NCBI GenBank assembly: GCA_003697105.1
Contig: RFFQ01000178.1
Coordinates: 1-28,263 of the forward strand
DNA from: Gemmatimonadota bacterium
Lineage (GTDB): Bacteria > 4572-55 > J002
Reading direction: 5' to 3'
Length of the DNA stretch: 28,263 nt
The notes under the pieces are model-generated. The model had not been told where the DNA came from and did no database searches. It worked only from the letters and a program-made list of their open reading frames with translations. How positions within the stretch are numbered: the stretch's first letter is position 1; every line of letters begins with the position of its first letter. Made by a program: the position numbers and the translations under genes. Positions 9,682 to 18,637 of the stretch are shown piece by piece.

Positions 9682-12600
9682 ATGAAACACCAGTTCATTA
9701 TCCTATTGATCCTTTGTTGCTTGCCGCTTTTTGCCATCGCTCAGGAGTGGGAAGCCCAAATCTCCGGCACAACCGAAACACTGTTAGGCGTGGATTTTAT
9801 CAATGATGAACGTGGCTGGGCTGTGGGCTTTAACGGCACGTTACTGCACACCAGCGATGGTGGTGAAACGTGGACTCCGCAAATCAGTAACACCCCCAAC
9901 AACCTCTACAGCATCAATTTTGTCAGCGAACAGCGCGGCTGGGCAACCGGCGCTTTTGGTAAGATCATCCATACTACTAATGGTGGGGAACAATGGTTAA
10001 ATCAGGTGAGCGGAACCACCAACGACCTAAACAGCGTCTATTTTGTGGATAATCAACGGGGTTGGGTGGTCGGTACCGGGGGAACAATCTTACACACGAC
10101 AAACGGCGGCACCACCTGGACGCCGCAATCCAGCGGGGTGAGCCAAACCTTGTGGGATGTAACCTTTATTGATAGCCAAACCGGTTGGATCAGCGGCGCG
10201 GGCGGACAGGTGCTCCATACCACCAACGGCGGCACCACCTGGATACCGCAAGCAAGCGGCGTAACCGTCACCCTGTACGGGATCGATTTTAATACGGCAG
10301 ATATTGGCTGGGCAGTTGGTTCCGCCGGAACGATCCTTTATACCAATGACGGTGGCACCACGTGGGAAGCCCAAGAAAGTGGTGTTCAGGTGATCTTATA
10401 CGATGTGAGTGGAGTCAGCCCCACAACCGCATGGGCATGTGGCTTTTTCGGTACGATTCTCTTCACCGACACCGCCGGATTGGAATGGACAACCCAACCC
10501 AGCAACACCACCAATGCCTTGTGGGGGCTTGATTTCATCAATATTGCTAATGGTTGGGCGGTCGGCGGCGCGGGAACCATCCTGCGATATACCAGTGATG
10601 TTCTACCCGACCCCAATATCTTTGTCCATCCTCTAGCAGTGAATTTTGACAGCGTGCGGGTGGAAACCGTCGCGGATACCCTTATCCGGATCGAAAATAC
10701 CGGTGGGTTGCCTCTGAATATCCATGAAATCCGAGTTGATACGGACGCATTCGACGTGGACACCACCCAATTGGTGATCGATGCCGGACGGCGCTATCAA
10801 CTCACCGTCAGTTTCCACCCACTGGAGGAGATCGATTATCACGATACGCTACACATTTTCAGCAATGACCCCGATCAGCCGGTGATCACCGTACCGCTTG
10901 CCGGACGGGGATTTATTCCCCCCTACTGGCGACCCCAAACCACCGATACGTTCTTTAACCTGAATGACATTCTCTTTTTAAATGAACGGCAAGGCTGGGC
11001 AGTCGGCGAGACGATCCTGCGCACCACCGATGGCGGGCAACATTGGGAAGGCGAAACCGGCGGACTTCCGGCAGATTGGCAAGGTATTGCCGCTCTGGAT
11101 TCCCTGCACCTCTGGGTAGTTGCCCGAAATGGCGAAATTCAGCGCAGTATCGATGGTGGCGAGAGCTGGTCTCCTCAAACCAGCGGAACAAACTTACCAC
11201 TGTGGGACATTGATTTTGTTGAAATCGGGCACGGCTGGATTGTTGGCGCAAACGGGCTGATTTTACATACCGAAGATGCCGGCCGCCAATGGCAGTTCCA
11301 AGCCTCCAACACCAATATGGATTTGTATGCCGTTGATTTTATTGATGACCAACACGGATGGATTTGCGGGGAAGCCGGATTGATCCTCTCCACCACAGAT
11401 GGCGGGAACACTTGGACGCCACAAAGCAGTTTCACCGACCGGCGGTTAAATGATATTCAATTTGCCAATTCCCAACATGGGTGGACGGTCGGACAAGATG
11501 GCGTGATCGTACATACCACCAACGGGGGCCAGTCGTGGATACCCCAAACCAGCGGCGTGAGCACCCATCTGAACGGAATTGCGGCAAAAACCGCGGAGTG
11601 GGCATGGGTAGTGGGGCAAAACGGTACAACGCTCCGCACGGAAGACAGCGGTTTTACATGGCTAATTGAGGATTCCGGGATTACCAGTACCCTGCGCGCG
11701 GTGAGCTTCCCCCACCCCAATCGCGGTTGGACTGCCGGTGATGGGGGCACCATTTTATATGCCGAAAACCTGTATGACATTTATACCGCCATTGAACCCA
11801 ATCCGGAGACCATCGATTTTGGTGACCGCTACCTCGGTGAGCTGGCGGAACAAACCTTCAGTGTCACCAACACGGGTAATCTACCCCTGCGGGTGGATTC
11901 CATCGAACTTGCCGGAGCAACAGAATTTAGTACGGAAAATCTCTCATTCACGCTGTTGCCAGAAGACTCACGCCAGATGACCATCCAATTTTACGCCACC
12001 GAAGAAGGTATCTACACCGGAACGATTCAGATTCACAGCAATGCCGAAAATGCCAACCCGTTGGAAATTGCGGTAACTGCCAACGCGGCATTTCCCCCGG
12101 ATTGGCAAGCACAGGAAAGCGGCGTCGGGGGCATCCTTTATGCCGTCGATTTTATCGATGATTACCACGGTTGGACGGTCGGACTAAACGGGACGGTTTT
12201 GCACACCACCAACGGCGGGACAATCTGGTCGGCACAAAATAGCGGCTCAAACCGTATTCTGCGGTCGGTCTTCTTTGAATCGGATCAAAATGGCTGGATT
12301 GCCGGTACCAGTGGCGAAATTTTGCGGACAACGGACGGCGGGCAAAACTGGATCGAGCAAAACAGCGGCATCAGTACGAATCTGTACGATCTGCACTTTG
12401 TCAATGCAACAGAAGGCTGGGCAGTGGGTGCGGAGGGCATTATTTTGCACACCAGCAACGGCGGCGAAACGTGGTCACCACAGAATAGCCCGGTTAATAG
12501 TACCCTTTGGGCAGTCGATTTTGTGGATGTCAACCGCGGTTGGGCCGTGGGAGACAACGGTATTGTGCTGAGTACCATCAATGCCGGTCAGGAATGGCTG

Positions 12601-13917
12601 CAACAGACGAGCACAACGATCCAGCGCTTACGAGACGTGGACTTTTTTGATGAAAATTTCGGCTGGATTGTGGGTGATCAAGGGGTGATTTTACACACCA
12701 TCAATGGCGGGGTGATTTGGCATCATCAGGACGGCGGTACCCAACGCCACCTGACCGGTATTTCCGTGGCAACACCGGTCAATTTGCGGGCGGTCGGTTT
12801 CGATGGCACCATTTTGCGCACCGATGACGGGGGGGAGGATTGGATACCGGAAGTCAGTGGCACCTTTCTTACCTTTTGGGACGTGGACTTCCCCTCGATC
12901 AGTGATGGTTGGGCGGTCGGGTTTGAGGGAATGATCCTCAATTATTCCGCACCGAATTACCCGCAAGCCCCGGTGATTCAATCCATTATGGACGTCGGGA
13001 ATGATCAAGGGCGACAAGTGCGCCTCACGTGGGAACGGAGCGTCTATGACGGCATTAACGATGGCTATACCATCACCAGTTACGATATTTGGCGGCGAGT
13101 GGATGCCTTCCGCACGGATTGGGACTTCATCAGCACCATTCCGGCAGTGCAATCACCCACGTACAGCGTTGTCGCGCCCACGTTGGCAGATTCCACCCGT
13201 GAGAATGGCATCTACTGGTCAATTTTCAAGGTCGTGGCGCATACGGCGAACCCGTACCTCTATTTCACGTCCGTGCCGGACAGCGGTTATTCCATAGATA
13301 ACCTTGCGCCGCACCCGCCGCAGGAGATTCAAGGTGGCTTTTTCAGCGAAAATCAGTCAATTGTACTCACGTGGCAACCCAGCCCGGATGCGGATTTTGA
13401 CTACTACACCATCTATCGCGGCTTGAGCCCCGACATCACGCCCCACCCGGCTTGGCTGTATGCCATCACCAGTGACTCCACCTTCATGGATAGCGAAATC
13501 ACCCTCGGTGAAACGTATTACTATCTTATCACCGCCTATGATTTTGCCGGTAATGAAAGTGATCCCACCCCGCCGGTGGAAGTCCGCGCCGACAATATTA
13601 TTTCTGTTGATGATCCGCTCGATCAAGTGACGGCACCCCAGCGGTTGATGTTGCACCAAAACTACCCCAACCCGTTTAACCCACAAACCACAATCCGGTT
13701 TGATGTGCCGCAAGCCACTCTGGTGAGCTTGGCAATTTATAATGTGCGGGGGGCATTAGTACGGACGCTGGTTGGTGGCAGGGTTGAAGCAGGTTATCAT
13801 CAAGCAATTTGGGATGGCACAAATGATAGCGGTCAAGCGATGAAGAGTGGGGTTTACTTCTATCGTCTGGACGCCGGCGTTTTCTCGCAAACCCATTCGA
13901 TGGTGCTCTTGCGATAA
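9682..13917 (+). CDS. Secreted multi-propeller (Ycf48/BNR-like) protein with ASH-type Ig domains and T9SS-like C-terminal sorting domain
   Basis: A 1411-residue exported protein. The signal peptide covers about residues 4-20 (cleavage likely near AIAQ). Blades of about 41 residues (GWAVGxxGTILHTTNGGxTW) form three groups of exactly seven: about 24-305, 412-690 and 805-1085. Two ASH/choice-of-anchor-type beta-sandwiches separate them (about 310-410 and 698-803; NFDSVRVETVADTLIRIENTG and IDFGDRYLGELAEQTFSVTN). Fn3-like sequence follows (about 1090-1315). The end (about 1322-1411) is a FlgD-like/Por-type sorting domain: HQNYPNPFNPQTTIRF, YNVRGALVRTLV and WDGTNDSGQAMKSGVYFYRL. In FCB bacteria such tails direct type IX or related secretion. 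The ligand is unknown; Ycf48-type propellers in these lineages are mostly uncharacterised surface proteins. TAGGAGG lies 10 bases before the ATG. Confidence 0.9.
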   Translation: MKHQFIILLILCCLPLFAIAQEWEAQISGTTETLLGVDFINDERGWAVGFNGTLLHTSDGGETWTPQISNTPNNLYSINFVSEQRGWATGAFGKIIHTTNGGEQWLNQVSGTTNDLNSVYFVDNQRGWVVGTGGTILHTTNGGTTWTPQSSGVSQTLWDVTFIDSQTGWISGAGGQVLHTTNGGTTWIPQASGVTVTLYGIDFNTADIGWAVGSAGTILYTNDGGTTWEAQESGVQVILYDVSGVSPTTAWACGFFGTILFTDTAGLEWTTQPSNTTNALWGLDFINIANGWAVGGAGTILRYTSDVLPDPNIFVHPLAVNFDSVRVETVADTLIRIENTGGLPLNIHEIRVDTDAFDVDTTQLVIDAGRRYQLTVSFHPLEEIDYHDTLHIFSNDPDQPVITVPLAGRGFIPPYWRPQTTDTFFNLNDILFLNERQGWAVGETILRTTDGGQHWEGETGGLPADWQGIAALDSLHLWVVARNGEIQRSIDGGESWSPQTSGTNLPLWDIDFVEIGHGWIVGANGLILHTEDAGRQWQFQASNTNMDLYAVDFIDDQHGWICGEAGLILSTTDGGNTWTPQSSFTDRRLNDIQFANSQHGWTVGQDGVIVHTTNGGQSWIPQTSGVSTHLNGIAAKTAEWAWVVGQNGTTLRTEDSGFTWLIEDSGITSTLRAVSFPHPNRGWTAGDGGTILYAENLYDIYTAIEPNPETIDFGDRYLGELAEQTFSVTNTGNLPLRVDSIELAGATEFSTENLSFTLLPEDSRQMTIQFYATEEGIYTGTIQIHSNAENANPLEIAVTANAAFPPDWQAQESGVGGILYAVDFIDDYHGWTVGLNGTVLHTTNGGTIWSAQNSGSNRILRSVFFESDQNGWIAGTSGEILRTTDGGQNWIEQNSGISTNLYDLHFVNATEGWAVGAEGIILHTSNGGETWSPQNSPVNSTLWAVDFVDVNRGWAVGDNGIVLSTINAGQEWLQQTSTTIQRLRDVDFFDENFGWIVGDQGVILHTINGGVIWHHQDGGTQRHLTGISVATPVNLRAVGFDGTILRTDDGGEDWIPEVSGTFLTFWDVDFPSISDGWAVGFEGMILNYSAPNYPQAPVIQSIMDVGNDQGRQVRLTWERSVYDGINDGYTITSYDIWRRVDAFRTDWDFISTIPAVQSPTYSVVAPTLADSTRENGIYWSIFKVVAHTANPYLYFTSVPDSGYSIDNLAPHPPQEIQGGFFSENQSIVLTWQPSPDADFDYYTIYRGLSPDITPHPAWLYAITSDSTFMDSEITLGETYYYLITAYDFAGNESDPTPPVEVRADNIISVDDPLDQVTAPQRLMLHQNYPNPFNPQTTIRFDVPQATLVSLAIYNVRGALVRTLVGGRVEAGYHQAIWDGTNDSGQAMKSGVYFYRLDAGVFSQTHSMVLLR
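10102..10243 (+). repeat. Near-identical DNA repeats inside propeller blades
   Basis: The 19-base word AACGGCGGCACCACCTGGA occurs at 10102-10120 and again at 10225-10243, exactly 123 bases (41 codons) apart, which is one blade. Identity at the DNA level in neighbouring blades points to fairly recent blade duplication or recombination within this gene. Confidence 0.75.
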
Positions 13918-13943
13918 AATTTAGAGCGTCCCGGCGGGTGAAA

Positions 13944-13982
13944 AACAGACCTGAAAGGCTTAGAGAACCTTTCAGGTCTGTT
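13944..13982 (-). terminator. Shared terminator between the convergent propeller gene and hutU
   Basis: A perfect 15-base-pair stem pairs AACAGACCTGAAAGG (13944-13958) with CCTTTCAGGTCTGTT (13968-13982) around a 9-base loop. On the minus strand the stem runs into a T tract, a standard terminator for hutU. On the plus strand the following sequence is GTGTGTGTGGGGG, without a T run, so termination of the propeller gene here is less certain. Confidence 0.75.
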
Positions 13983-13996
13983 GTGTGTGTGGGGGT

Positions 13997-15670
13997 CTAT
14001 TTTTCCCACATGGGGATGCGCACCCCGCGCTCTTTCGCAATGGATTTTGCTTTGTCGTAACCGGCATCCACATGGCGGATAATGCCCATACCGGGGTCAC
14101 TGGTAAGGACGCGCCGCAAACGATCTTCTGCCTCAGGAGTTCCATCGGCAACAATGACCATACCCGCATGGATGGAGTAGCCCATACCGACGCCACCGCC
14201 ATGATGGACACTGACCCATGTTGCGCCGTTGACGGCATTGATCAGGGCGTTCAGGATGGGCCAATCTGCGACGGCATCACTGCCATCAAGCATCGCTTCC
14301 GTTTCCCGATTGGGCGAGGCAACCGAGCCGCAATCCAAATGGTCGCGTCCAATCACAATCGGGGCGCTCACTTTACCGGATTTGACCAAATCGTTGAAGA
14401 GCACTCCCGCTTTTTCCCGTTCACCGTAACCCAACCAGCAAATTCGGGAAGGTAATCCCTGAAATTTGACCTGTTTTCCCGCTTTGATCAGCCAACGGTG
14501 CAAGGCTTTATCTTCAGGAAAAAGTTCAATCAAGGCATTGTCAGTGGTGTAAATATCCTGCGGATCGCCGGAGAGTGCCACCCAACGGAAGGGACCCTTG
14601 CCTTCGCAGAAAAGGGGGCGGATATATGCCGGAACAAACCCGGGATAGCGGAATTCCCCTGCGTCATTACGGACATTCAAACCACCGGTTTCCGCTTGTG
14701 CTCGCAGGTTGTTACCGTAATCAAAAGCAATTGCTCCCGCTTGTTGCATATCCAAAATGGCTTGGGTATGTGCTACCATCGATGCAAACGCCATTTGGAT
14801 ATACTTTTCCGGGTCGGTTTGTCGCAACGCCAACGCCTCTTCAAAAGGGATGCCGTGGGGTACATATCCGTTGAGTTCGTCATGGGCGGAGGTTTGGTCG
14901 GTGACCACATCGGGGATGATGCCCCGTTTGACAAATTCTGGGAAGACCTCTGCCGCATTCCCCAACAGCCCAATAGAAAGGGGTTCACCGGCATTTAGTG
15001 CTTTTTCAGCGTGCCGCATGGCATCATCAAATGTTTCGACGGCAACATCCAGATATTTGGTTTCCAGACGTCGCTGAATCCGGTGCGGATCAACTTCCAC
15101 GCAAATCCCGACGCCTTCTGCCATCGTAATCGCAAGGGGTTGGGCTCCGCCCATGCCCCCTAATCCGGCAGTGAGGGTCAATTTGCCTTTTAACGAGCCG
15201 CCAAAATGTTGCCGTGCTAATTCCGCCAACGTTTCATAGGTTCCTTGCAAGATGCCTTGTGTGCCAATGTAAATCCAGCTACCGGCGGTCATCTGCCCGT
15301 ACATCATCAAGCCTTTTTTATCCAGTTCGTAAAAATGCTCCCATGTAGCCCACTTGGGGACGAGCATACTGTTGGAGATCAGCACGCGGGGCGCGTCCAC
15401 ATGACTTTTAAATATACCAACCGGTTTACCGGATTGAACCAGCAGGGTTTCATCATTTTCCAGCGTTTTCAAGGCATTTACGATGGCATGGAAGCATTCC
15501 CAGTTGCGGGCGGCTTTGCCATAACCTCCATATACGATCAGTTCTTCAGGGACTTCGGCAACATCTGGGGAAACATTATGCTGAATCATCCGGAACGGGG
15601 CTTCGGTAAGCCAACTTTTACAATGAAGTTCCGTACCAGTAGGGGGGTAAATCGGTTTATAATCAGACAT
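13997..15670 (-). CDS. hutU: Urocanate hydratase (urocanase)
   Basis: A cytoplasmic enzyme of 557 residues, the usual length, that converts urocanate to imidazolonepropionate, the second step of histidine breakdown, with tightly bound NAD+. The NAD-binding stretch [20 protein letters not shown] (about 169-188), [17 protein letters not shown], the active-site Cys411 in ICWLGYGE (Cys410 of the Pseudomonas enzyme) and the end motif [11 protein letters not shown] are all present. [12 protein letters not shown] has Cys where many family members have Ser. A strong AGGAGG lies about 10 bases before the ATG. No hutH, hutI or hutG is within the window, so the rest of the pathway must be elsewhere. Convergent with the propeller gene; divergent from the aspartic-protease pair. 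Confidence 0.96.
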   Translation of the reverse strand: MSDYKPIYPPTGTELHCKSWLTEAPFRMIQHNVSPDVAEVPEELIVYGGYGKAARNWECFHAIVNALKTLENDETLLVQSGKPVGIFKSHVDAPRVLISNSMLVPKWATWEHFYELDKKGLMMYGQMTAGSWIYIGTQGILQGTYETLAELARQHFGGSLKGKLTLTAGLGGMGGAQPLAITMAEGVGICVEVDPHRIQRRLETKYLDVAVETFDDAMRHAEKALNAGEPLSIGLLGNAAEVFPEFVKRGIIPDVVTDQTSAHDELNGYVPHGIPFEEALALRQTDPEKYIQMAFASMVAHTQAILDMQQAGAIAFDYGNNLRAQAETGGLNVRNDAGEFRYPGFVPAYIRPLFCEGKGPFRWVALSGDPQDIYTTDNALIELFPEDKALHRWLIKAGKQVKFQGLPSRICWLGYGEREKAGVLFNDLVKSGKVSAPIVIGRDHLDCGSVASPNRETEAMLDGSDAVADWPILNALINAVNGATWVSVHHGGGVGMGYSIHAGMVIVADGTPEAEDRLRRVLTSDPGMGIIRHVDAGYDKAKSIAKERGVRIPMWEK

Positions 15671-15735
15671 TTAAGACCTCCTCGGGAAAAAATGATTTGA
15701 GAGTAAAATCGTCTCTAAATTGGGGCATCTTTTTC

Positions 15736-15763
15736 AATTTAATTCACGCGGGGTAAAAGTCAA
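15736..15763 (-). promoter_or_regulatory. Possible hutU promoter
   Basis: On the minus strand TTGACT (15763-15758) is followed after 16 bases by TAAATT (15741-15736), about 65 bases upstream of the hutU start. The -10 is a four-of-six match, so the call is modest. No clear inverted-repeat operator was noticed. Confidence 0.4.
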
Positions 15764-15791
15764 TGCCCTCTTTCACGTTTCTAAAATTTTC

Positions 15792-15820
15792 TTGACATCC
15801 ATCACCGCTAAGGTTATACT
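15792..15820 (+). promoter_or_regulatory. Strong sigma-70-type promoter for the small protein/aspartic protease pair
   Basis: TTGACA (15792-15797), a 17-base spacer and TATACT (15815-15820) make a near-consensus promoter. Transcription would start near 15827, leaving about 70 bases of leader before the first gene. It is among the best promoters in the window. Confidence 0.8.
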
Positions 15821-15898
15821 CGTGGCAAGTTAGCCTTGTAATATTGCGTATTTACGTGATTTCGCCGGGGGTTGAACCTGAAGTTGTGAGGTGGATTT

Positions 15899-16153
15899 AT
15901 GTTTATTGAAGTGTCCGAAGCGCAAGTGATTAACAAGCGTGAAATTATCGGCAAAGGCAAAGCGATTTTGAGCCGTCTGGAAAACGAAATTAAAAATCAT
16001 GAGGGTGACTATATTGTGATCGATGTGGACAGCGGTGATTACGCGATTGAGAAAGATTCCGTGAAAGCTCGGGAAAAAATGCAACTCCGCCACCCCAACA
16101 AAATTTTTTATGCGGCGCGGCTCGGATTCCCCGCGATGTACAAATTTAATTAA
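15899..16153 (+). CDS. Small conserved-type protein encoded before an aspartic protease
   Basis: An 84-residue protein without signal peptide or membrane segment. Its middle (YIVIDVDSGDYAIEKDSVKAREKMQLRHPNK) and end (FYAARLGFPAMYKF) resemble, from memory, a family of small proteins seen mainly in cyanobacteria and other environmental bacteria. Those have the pattern VAIDxxSGDYxIG...A...RxxHPxxxFYxxRxGxPA and are often encoded just before a clan AA aspartic protease, as here. No biochemical role is known to me. GAGGTG lies about 7 bases before the ATG, and a near-perfect promoter stands upstream. The stop is 11 bases before the protease start, so the two form a bicistronic unit. A toxin-antitoxin or regulator/protease relation is possible but unproven. 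Confidence 0.75.
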   Translation: MFIEVSEAQVINKREIIGKGKAILSRLENEIKNHEGDYIVIDVDSGDYAIEKDSVKAREKMQLRHPNKIFYAARLGFPAMYKFN

Positions 16154-16164
16154 GGAGGCTGACC

Positions 16165-16533
16165 ATGATCGGATTTCTGGACGATGCGAAACGTCCGAAA
16201 ATTAAATTAAATGTGGATGGTCGCCGGACAAGCCTCTCGGTCGTAGCGCTCATCGATACGGAGTTCAACGGGGATTTGTGTTTGCCGGTCGAAGTCGCCG
16301 TCCAGTTAGGTTTAGAGCCGGTACAAGTGGTCGAAGTTGAAAAAGCAGATGGCTCGATTGAAAACACGCTTGTTTTTTCCGGATTTGTGGAATGGTTCGG
16401 AGAATCCCGCGAAGTGGATATTTTACTCACCGATGCCCCAGAATCACTCATCGGGACACGCCTATTGGAACAAACCCGGATGACAATCGATTTTGTGGAA
16501 AAGATGGTGATGATCGAAAATAAAGCGGCTTAA
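16165..16533 (+). CDS. Retropepsin-like clan AA aspartic protease homologue with DTE in place of DTG
   Basis: A 122-residue single-domain protein. The active-site region reads ALIDTEFNGDLCLP, where the family normally has A-L-[IV]-D-T-G-F-[NT]-G-x-L-x-LP. The flap region (VVEVEKADGSIENTLVFSGFVEWFGE) and the C-terminal psi-loop-like strand (VDILLTDAPESLIGTRLLEQTRMTIDF, containing the usual LIGxxLL) are clear. Proteins of this size act as homodimers, each giving one Asp. The catalytic Asp is kept, but Gly is replaced by Glu. The gene has an excellent AAGGAGG ribosome site and follows the small partner by 11 bases. Substrate unknown. It is soluble, with no export signal. Confidence 0.82.
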   Translation: MIGFLDDAKRPKIKLNVDGRRTSLSVVALIDTEFNGDLCLPVEVAVQLGLEPVQVVEVEKADGSIENTLVFSGFVEWFGESREVDILLTDAPESLIGTRLLEQTRMTIDFVEKMVMIENKAA

Positions 16534-16547
16534 ACGTCTTGATAACT

Positions 16548-16589
16548 GCCCCTCACCAAATCTGATTTTGGGCGAGGGCTCTTTTTTTG
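16548..16589 (+). terminator. Imperfect rho-independent terminator after the protease gene
   Basis: CCCTC (16550-16554) pairs with GAGGG (16574-16578). After a small internal loop, CCAAA pairs with TTTGG. The hairpin is followed by CTTTTTTTGG. It lies 15 bases after the protease stop and just before the coiled-coil gene. Confidence 0.7.
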
Positions 16590-16600
16590 GTCAATGAATC

Positions 16601-17029
16601 ATGCAAACTCACGAAGAAAAAGTTGATCTGAAACAATATTTATACGATCTGCTAGTGGTAGAGAAGCGGACATCTGCGCAACTAGAGCAAAAGCGCAAAG
16701 AGGCGCAAGAATGGCACGAAAAAGCCGCATACGCCTCCGGGAAGGGTCAAGTTGATTTAGCGGCGGAAGCGGCCCAATTTGCTATGAATTTGGAAGCTGA
16801 AATGCTGACGCTGGAAAAAGAACTCCAAGAGCTAGCCGTCAAAATACAGTATTGTAAGGATCAGGTTGCTAAACCGTCATTTACACCGCTGGTAGATATC
16901 AACCAATTGCAAGCCGAATTTGAGATGCTTCTGGGGGATGAGGGGAAAGCCCTGGTATTGGACAAAAAAATCAATGACCAAAAGGTAGATGATGACCTTG
17001 CAAAATTAAAACGCCAAATGGGTCTATAA
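16601..17029 (+). CDS. Hypothetical coiled-coil protein
   Basis: A 142-residue protein, highly charged and almost wholly helical in character. A long coiled coil covers about residues 15-95 (heptads such as LEAEMLTLEKELQELAVKI), followed by a short helical tail (about 100-142). There is no signal peptide, membrane segment or known motif. The opening resembles in style PspA/IM30-like helical proteins but is too short and lacks convincing identity, so I give no family. The ATG at 16601 lies directly after the preceding terminator and has only a weak ribosome site, so expression may depend on read-through or an unseen promoter. sucD follows 65 bases later. Confidence 0.7.
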   Translation: MQTHEEKVDLKQYLYDLLVVEKRTSAQLEQKRKEAQEWHEKAAYASGKGQVDLAAEAAQFAMNLEAEMLTLEKELQELAVKIQYCKDQVAKPSFTPLVDINQLQAEFEMLLGDEGKALVLDKKINDQKVDDDLAKLKRQMGL

Positions 17030-17039
17030 AAATTATCGG

Positions 17040-17068
17040 TTGAAATTTATAATATTTTAGAAGTTAAT
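17040..17068 (+). promoter_or_regulatory. Possible sucD promoter
   Basis: TTGAAA (17040-17045) is followed after 17 bases by GTTAAT (17063-17068). A second -10-like TATAAT lies at 17048-17053 but lacks a -35 at the right distance. The spacer is strongly AT-rich. Modest support only. Confidence 0.3.
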
Positions 17069-17094
17069 ATCTCAATATTTGTAAGGAGCGATTT

Positions 17095-17970
17095 ATGAGC
17101 ATTTTTGTGAATCAAGACACAAAATTGATCGTGCAAGGGATTACCGGACGGGACGGGTCCTTTCATACTAAGGGGATGCTGGAATACGGTACAACTATTG
17201 TTGCCGGTGTCACCCCCGGTAAAGCCGGACAAGAGGTGGAAGGCGTACCGGTTTATAATACGGTGGCAGATGCGGTTGCCGCCCATCCAGAAGCCAACGC
17301 CTCCATCATTTACGTACCGCCACCATTTGCCGCCGACGCCATTATGGAAGCAGCAGATGCCGGTTTAAAACTGATCGTCTGTATCACAGAAGGCGTACCC
17401 GCCGTGGATATGCTGAAAGTTGCGCCGTTCGTAAAAGAAAAAGGCGCCCGGTTGATTGGTCCCAACTGCCCCGGCGTGATTAGCCCCGGTAAGGCAAAAG
17501 TGGGAATCATGCCCGGTCAGATTCATGCAGAAGGCAATGTGGGGTTGGTTTCCCGTAGTGGGACGTTGACCTATCAAGTGGTGCATGAACTTACCGCCGC
17601 TGGTATGGGTCAGACCACCTGTGTCGGGATTGGCGGCGACCCGATTATCGGTACAAAGTTCATCGACTGTTTGGAAGGTTTCCAAAATGATCCGGAAACG
17701 GAAGCGATTGTGATGATCGGTGAAATTGGCGGCACGGATGAAGAAGATGCCGCAGAATACATCAAGGAACATGTAACCAAGCCGGTAGTCAGTTTTATTG
17801 CCGGTCAAACCGCGCCTCCGGGCAAGCGGATGGGTCATGCCGGGGCGATTATCTCCGGTGGTAAGGGCACCGCGGCAGACAAGATCAAAGCCTTGAATGC
17901 GGCAGGTGTTCCGGTGGCTAAAACCCCTTCGGAAATTCCGGACTTGCTGAAAAAAGCGATGAATAACTAA
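17095..17970 (+). CDS. sucD: Succinyl-CoA ligase (ADP-forming) alpha subunit
   Basis: A 291-residue alpha subunit of succinyl-CoA synthetase, which interconverts succinyl-CoA and succinate with substrate-level phosphorylation in the TCA cycle. The CoA-binding Rossmann domain opens with [37 protein letters not shown] and the C-terminal ligase domain follow. The phosphorylated His248 sits in [17 protein letters not shown]. The length and all hallmark motifs are normal. AAGGAG lies 9 bases before the ATG. The beta subunit gene sucC, usually adjacent, is not here, so the complex partner must be encoded elsewhere in the genome. Confidence 0.97.
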   Translation: MSIFVNQDTKLIVQGITGRDGSFHTKGMLEYGTTIVAGVTPGKAGQEVEGVPVYNTVADAVAAHPEANASIIYVPPPFAADAIMEAADAGLKLIVCITEGVPAVDMLKVAPFVKEKGARLIGPNCPGVISPGKAKVGIMPGQIHAEGNVGLVSRSGTLTYQVVHELTAAGMGQTTCVGIGGDPIIGTKFIDCLEGFQNDPETEAIVMIGEIGGTDEEDAAEYIKEHVTKPVVSFIAGQTAPPGKRMGHAGAIISGGKGTAADKIKALNAAGVPVAKTPSEIPDLLKKAMNN

Positions 17971-17995
17971 ATTTTTTATCGCTGCTGAAAAAAGC

Positions 17996-18030
17996 AAAAC
18001 GCTCCTGAATTTTCTCTCAGGAGCGTTTTT
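17996..18030 (+). terminator. Bidirectional terminator between sucD and the convergent lipoprotein gene
   Basis: A perfect 13-base-pair stem pairs AAAACGCTCCTGA (17996-18008) with TCAGGAGCGTTTT (18017-18029), with an 8-base loop and T tracts on both strands. It can therefore serve sucD and the minus-strand lipoprotein gene. Confidence 0.88.
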
Positions 18031-18058
18031 AATTTGATGCCCATTTGATGAGGCTGAA

Positions 18059-18637
18059 TTATTGATTTTTCCACGTGTTGTACAACGGCAACAAACTATG
18101 AGCATCGCTCATATCTTCTTTTACCTGCGTTTTAAAGCTGAATTCTTTGGTGCCTGCCTTCCAGACAATCATCGGGAAATCCTGATTTTCGCCCAGATAC
18201 TTACCGTTGGTCTCCAACAGCGTTTCCGAAAGTGACCCCATGTAGTACATGATACCGGAACAGTTACACGAGCGATCAGTGTAAAATCCGATAGAGTCCA
18301 GCGAAGAGAACGTAAAATGAACTTCCCCCATCAGCATATCATCTTTTTCGTAAAGTTTCTTTTCGGTGACGGTGTAATTCGGATTTTCGTCTTCGAACGT
18401 AGTCCCCTCATAATAATCGGAAATTAGTTCGCCGAAATCTTTGAAGGAAACATTTTTCCCTTCATCTTCTTCCGAGACAAGGTTGATGTAGGTGATCACC
18501 CCTTCGCCGGAACCATCGCTATTGAGCGTGAACCGGTACTCTTTTTCTTGTACCGTTAAACAACCACTGAAAACAACCAGTGCCAATATAACCCCCATCA
18601 GACCCACCCCGCGATGTCCATTTATCGTAAATATCAT
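18059..18637 (-). CDS. Hypothetical lipoprotein
   Basis: A 192-residue protein with a lipoprotein signal: a hydrophobic run ends in LALVVFSGC, so Cys26 would be lipidated. The mature part is acidic and beta-rich in character (EKEYRFTLNSDGSGEGVITYINL). That opening resembles the strand pattern of small lipoproteins in Bacteroidetes-type genomes that begin with a DGSGxxxxxY motif. No catalytic motif is seen. Two cysteines (SCNCSG) lie mid-protein. A clear AGGAGG is placed 7 bases before the ATG. It stands alone between the shared terminator and the divergent riboswitch region. Function unknown; it probably sits on the periplasmic face of one of the membranes. Confidence 0.8.
   Translation of the reverse strand: MIFTINGHRGVGLMGVILALVVFSGCLTVQEKEYRFTLNSDGSGEGVITYINLVSEEDEGKNVSFKDFGELISDYYEGTTFEDENPNYTVTEKKLYEKDDMLMGEVHFTFSSLDSIGFYTDRSCNCSGIMYYMGSLSETLLETNGKYLGENQDFPMIVWKAGTKEFSFKTQVKEDMSDAHSLLPLYNTWKNQ

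Noticed and set aside
12691-13152. Long minus-strand open frame (153 codons) opposite the propeller gene
   Set aside because: It lies wholly antisense to clear GWxVG repeats, has no ribosome site and no recognisable protein pattern; the repeat codon bias keeps the opposite frame open.
9682-13917. Repeats in the propeller gene as a CRISPR or satellite array
   Set aside because: The periodicity equals protein blades, stays in frame, and sequence diverges between units as expected of beta-propellers.
13985-14455. Plus-strand open frame (156 codons) opposite hutU
   Set aside because: It is antisense to conserved urocanase motifs, with no ribosome site or family pattern.
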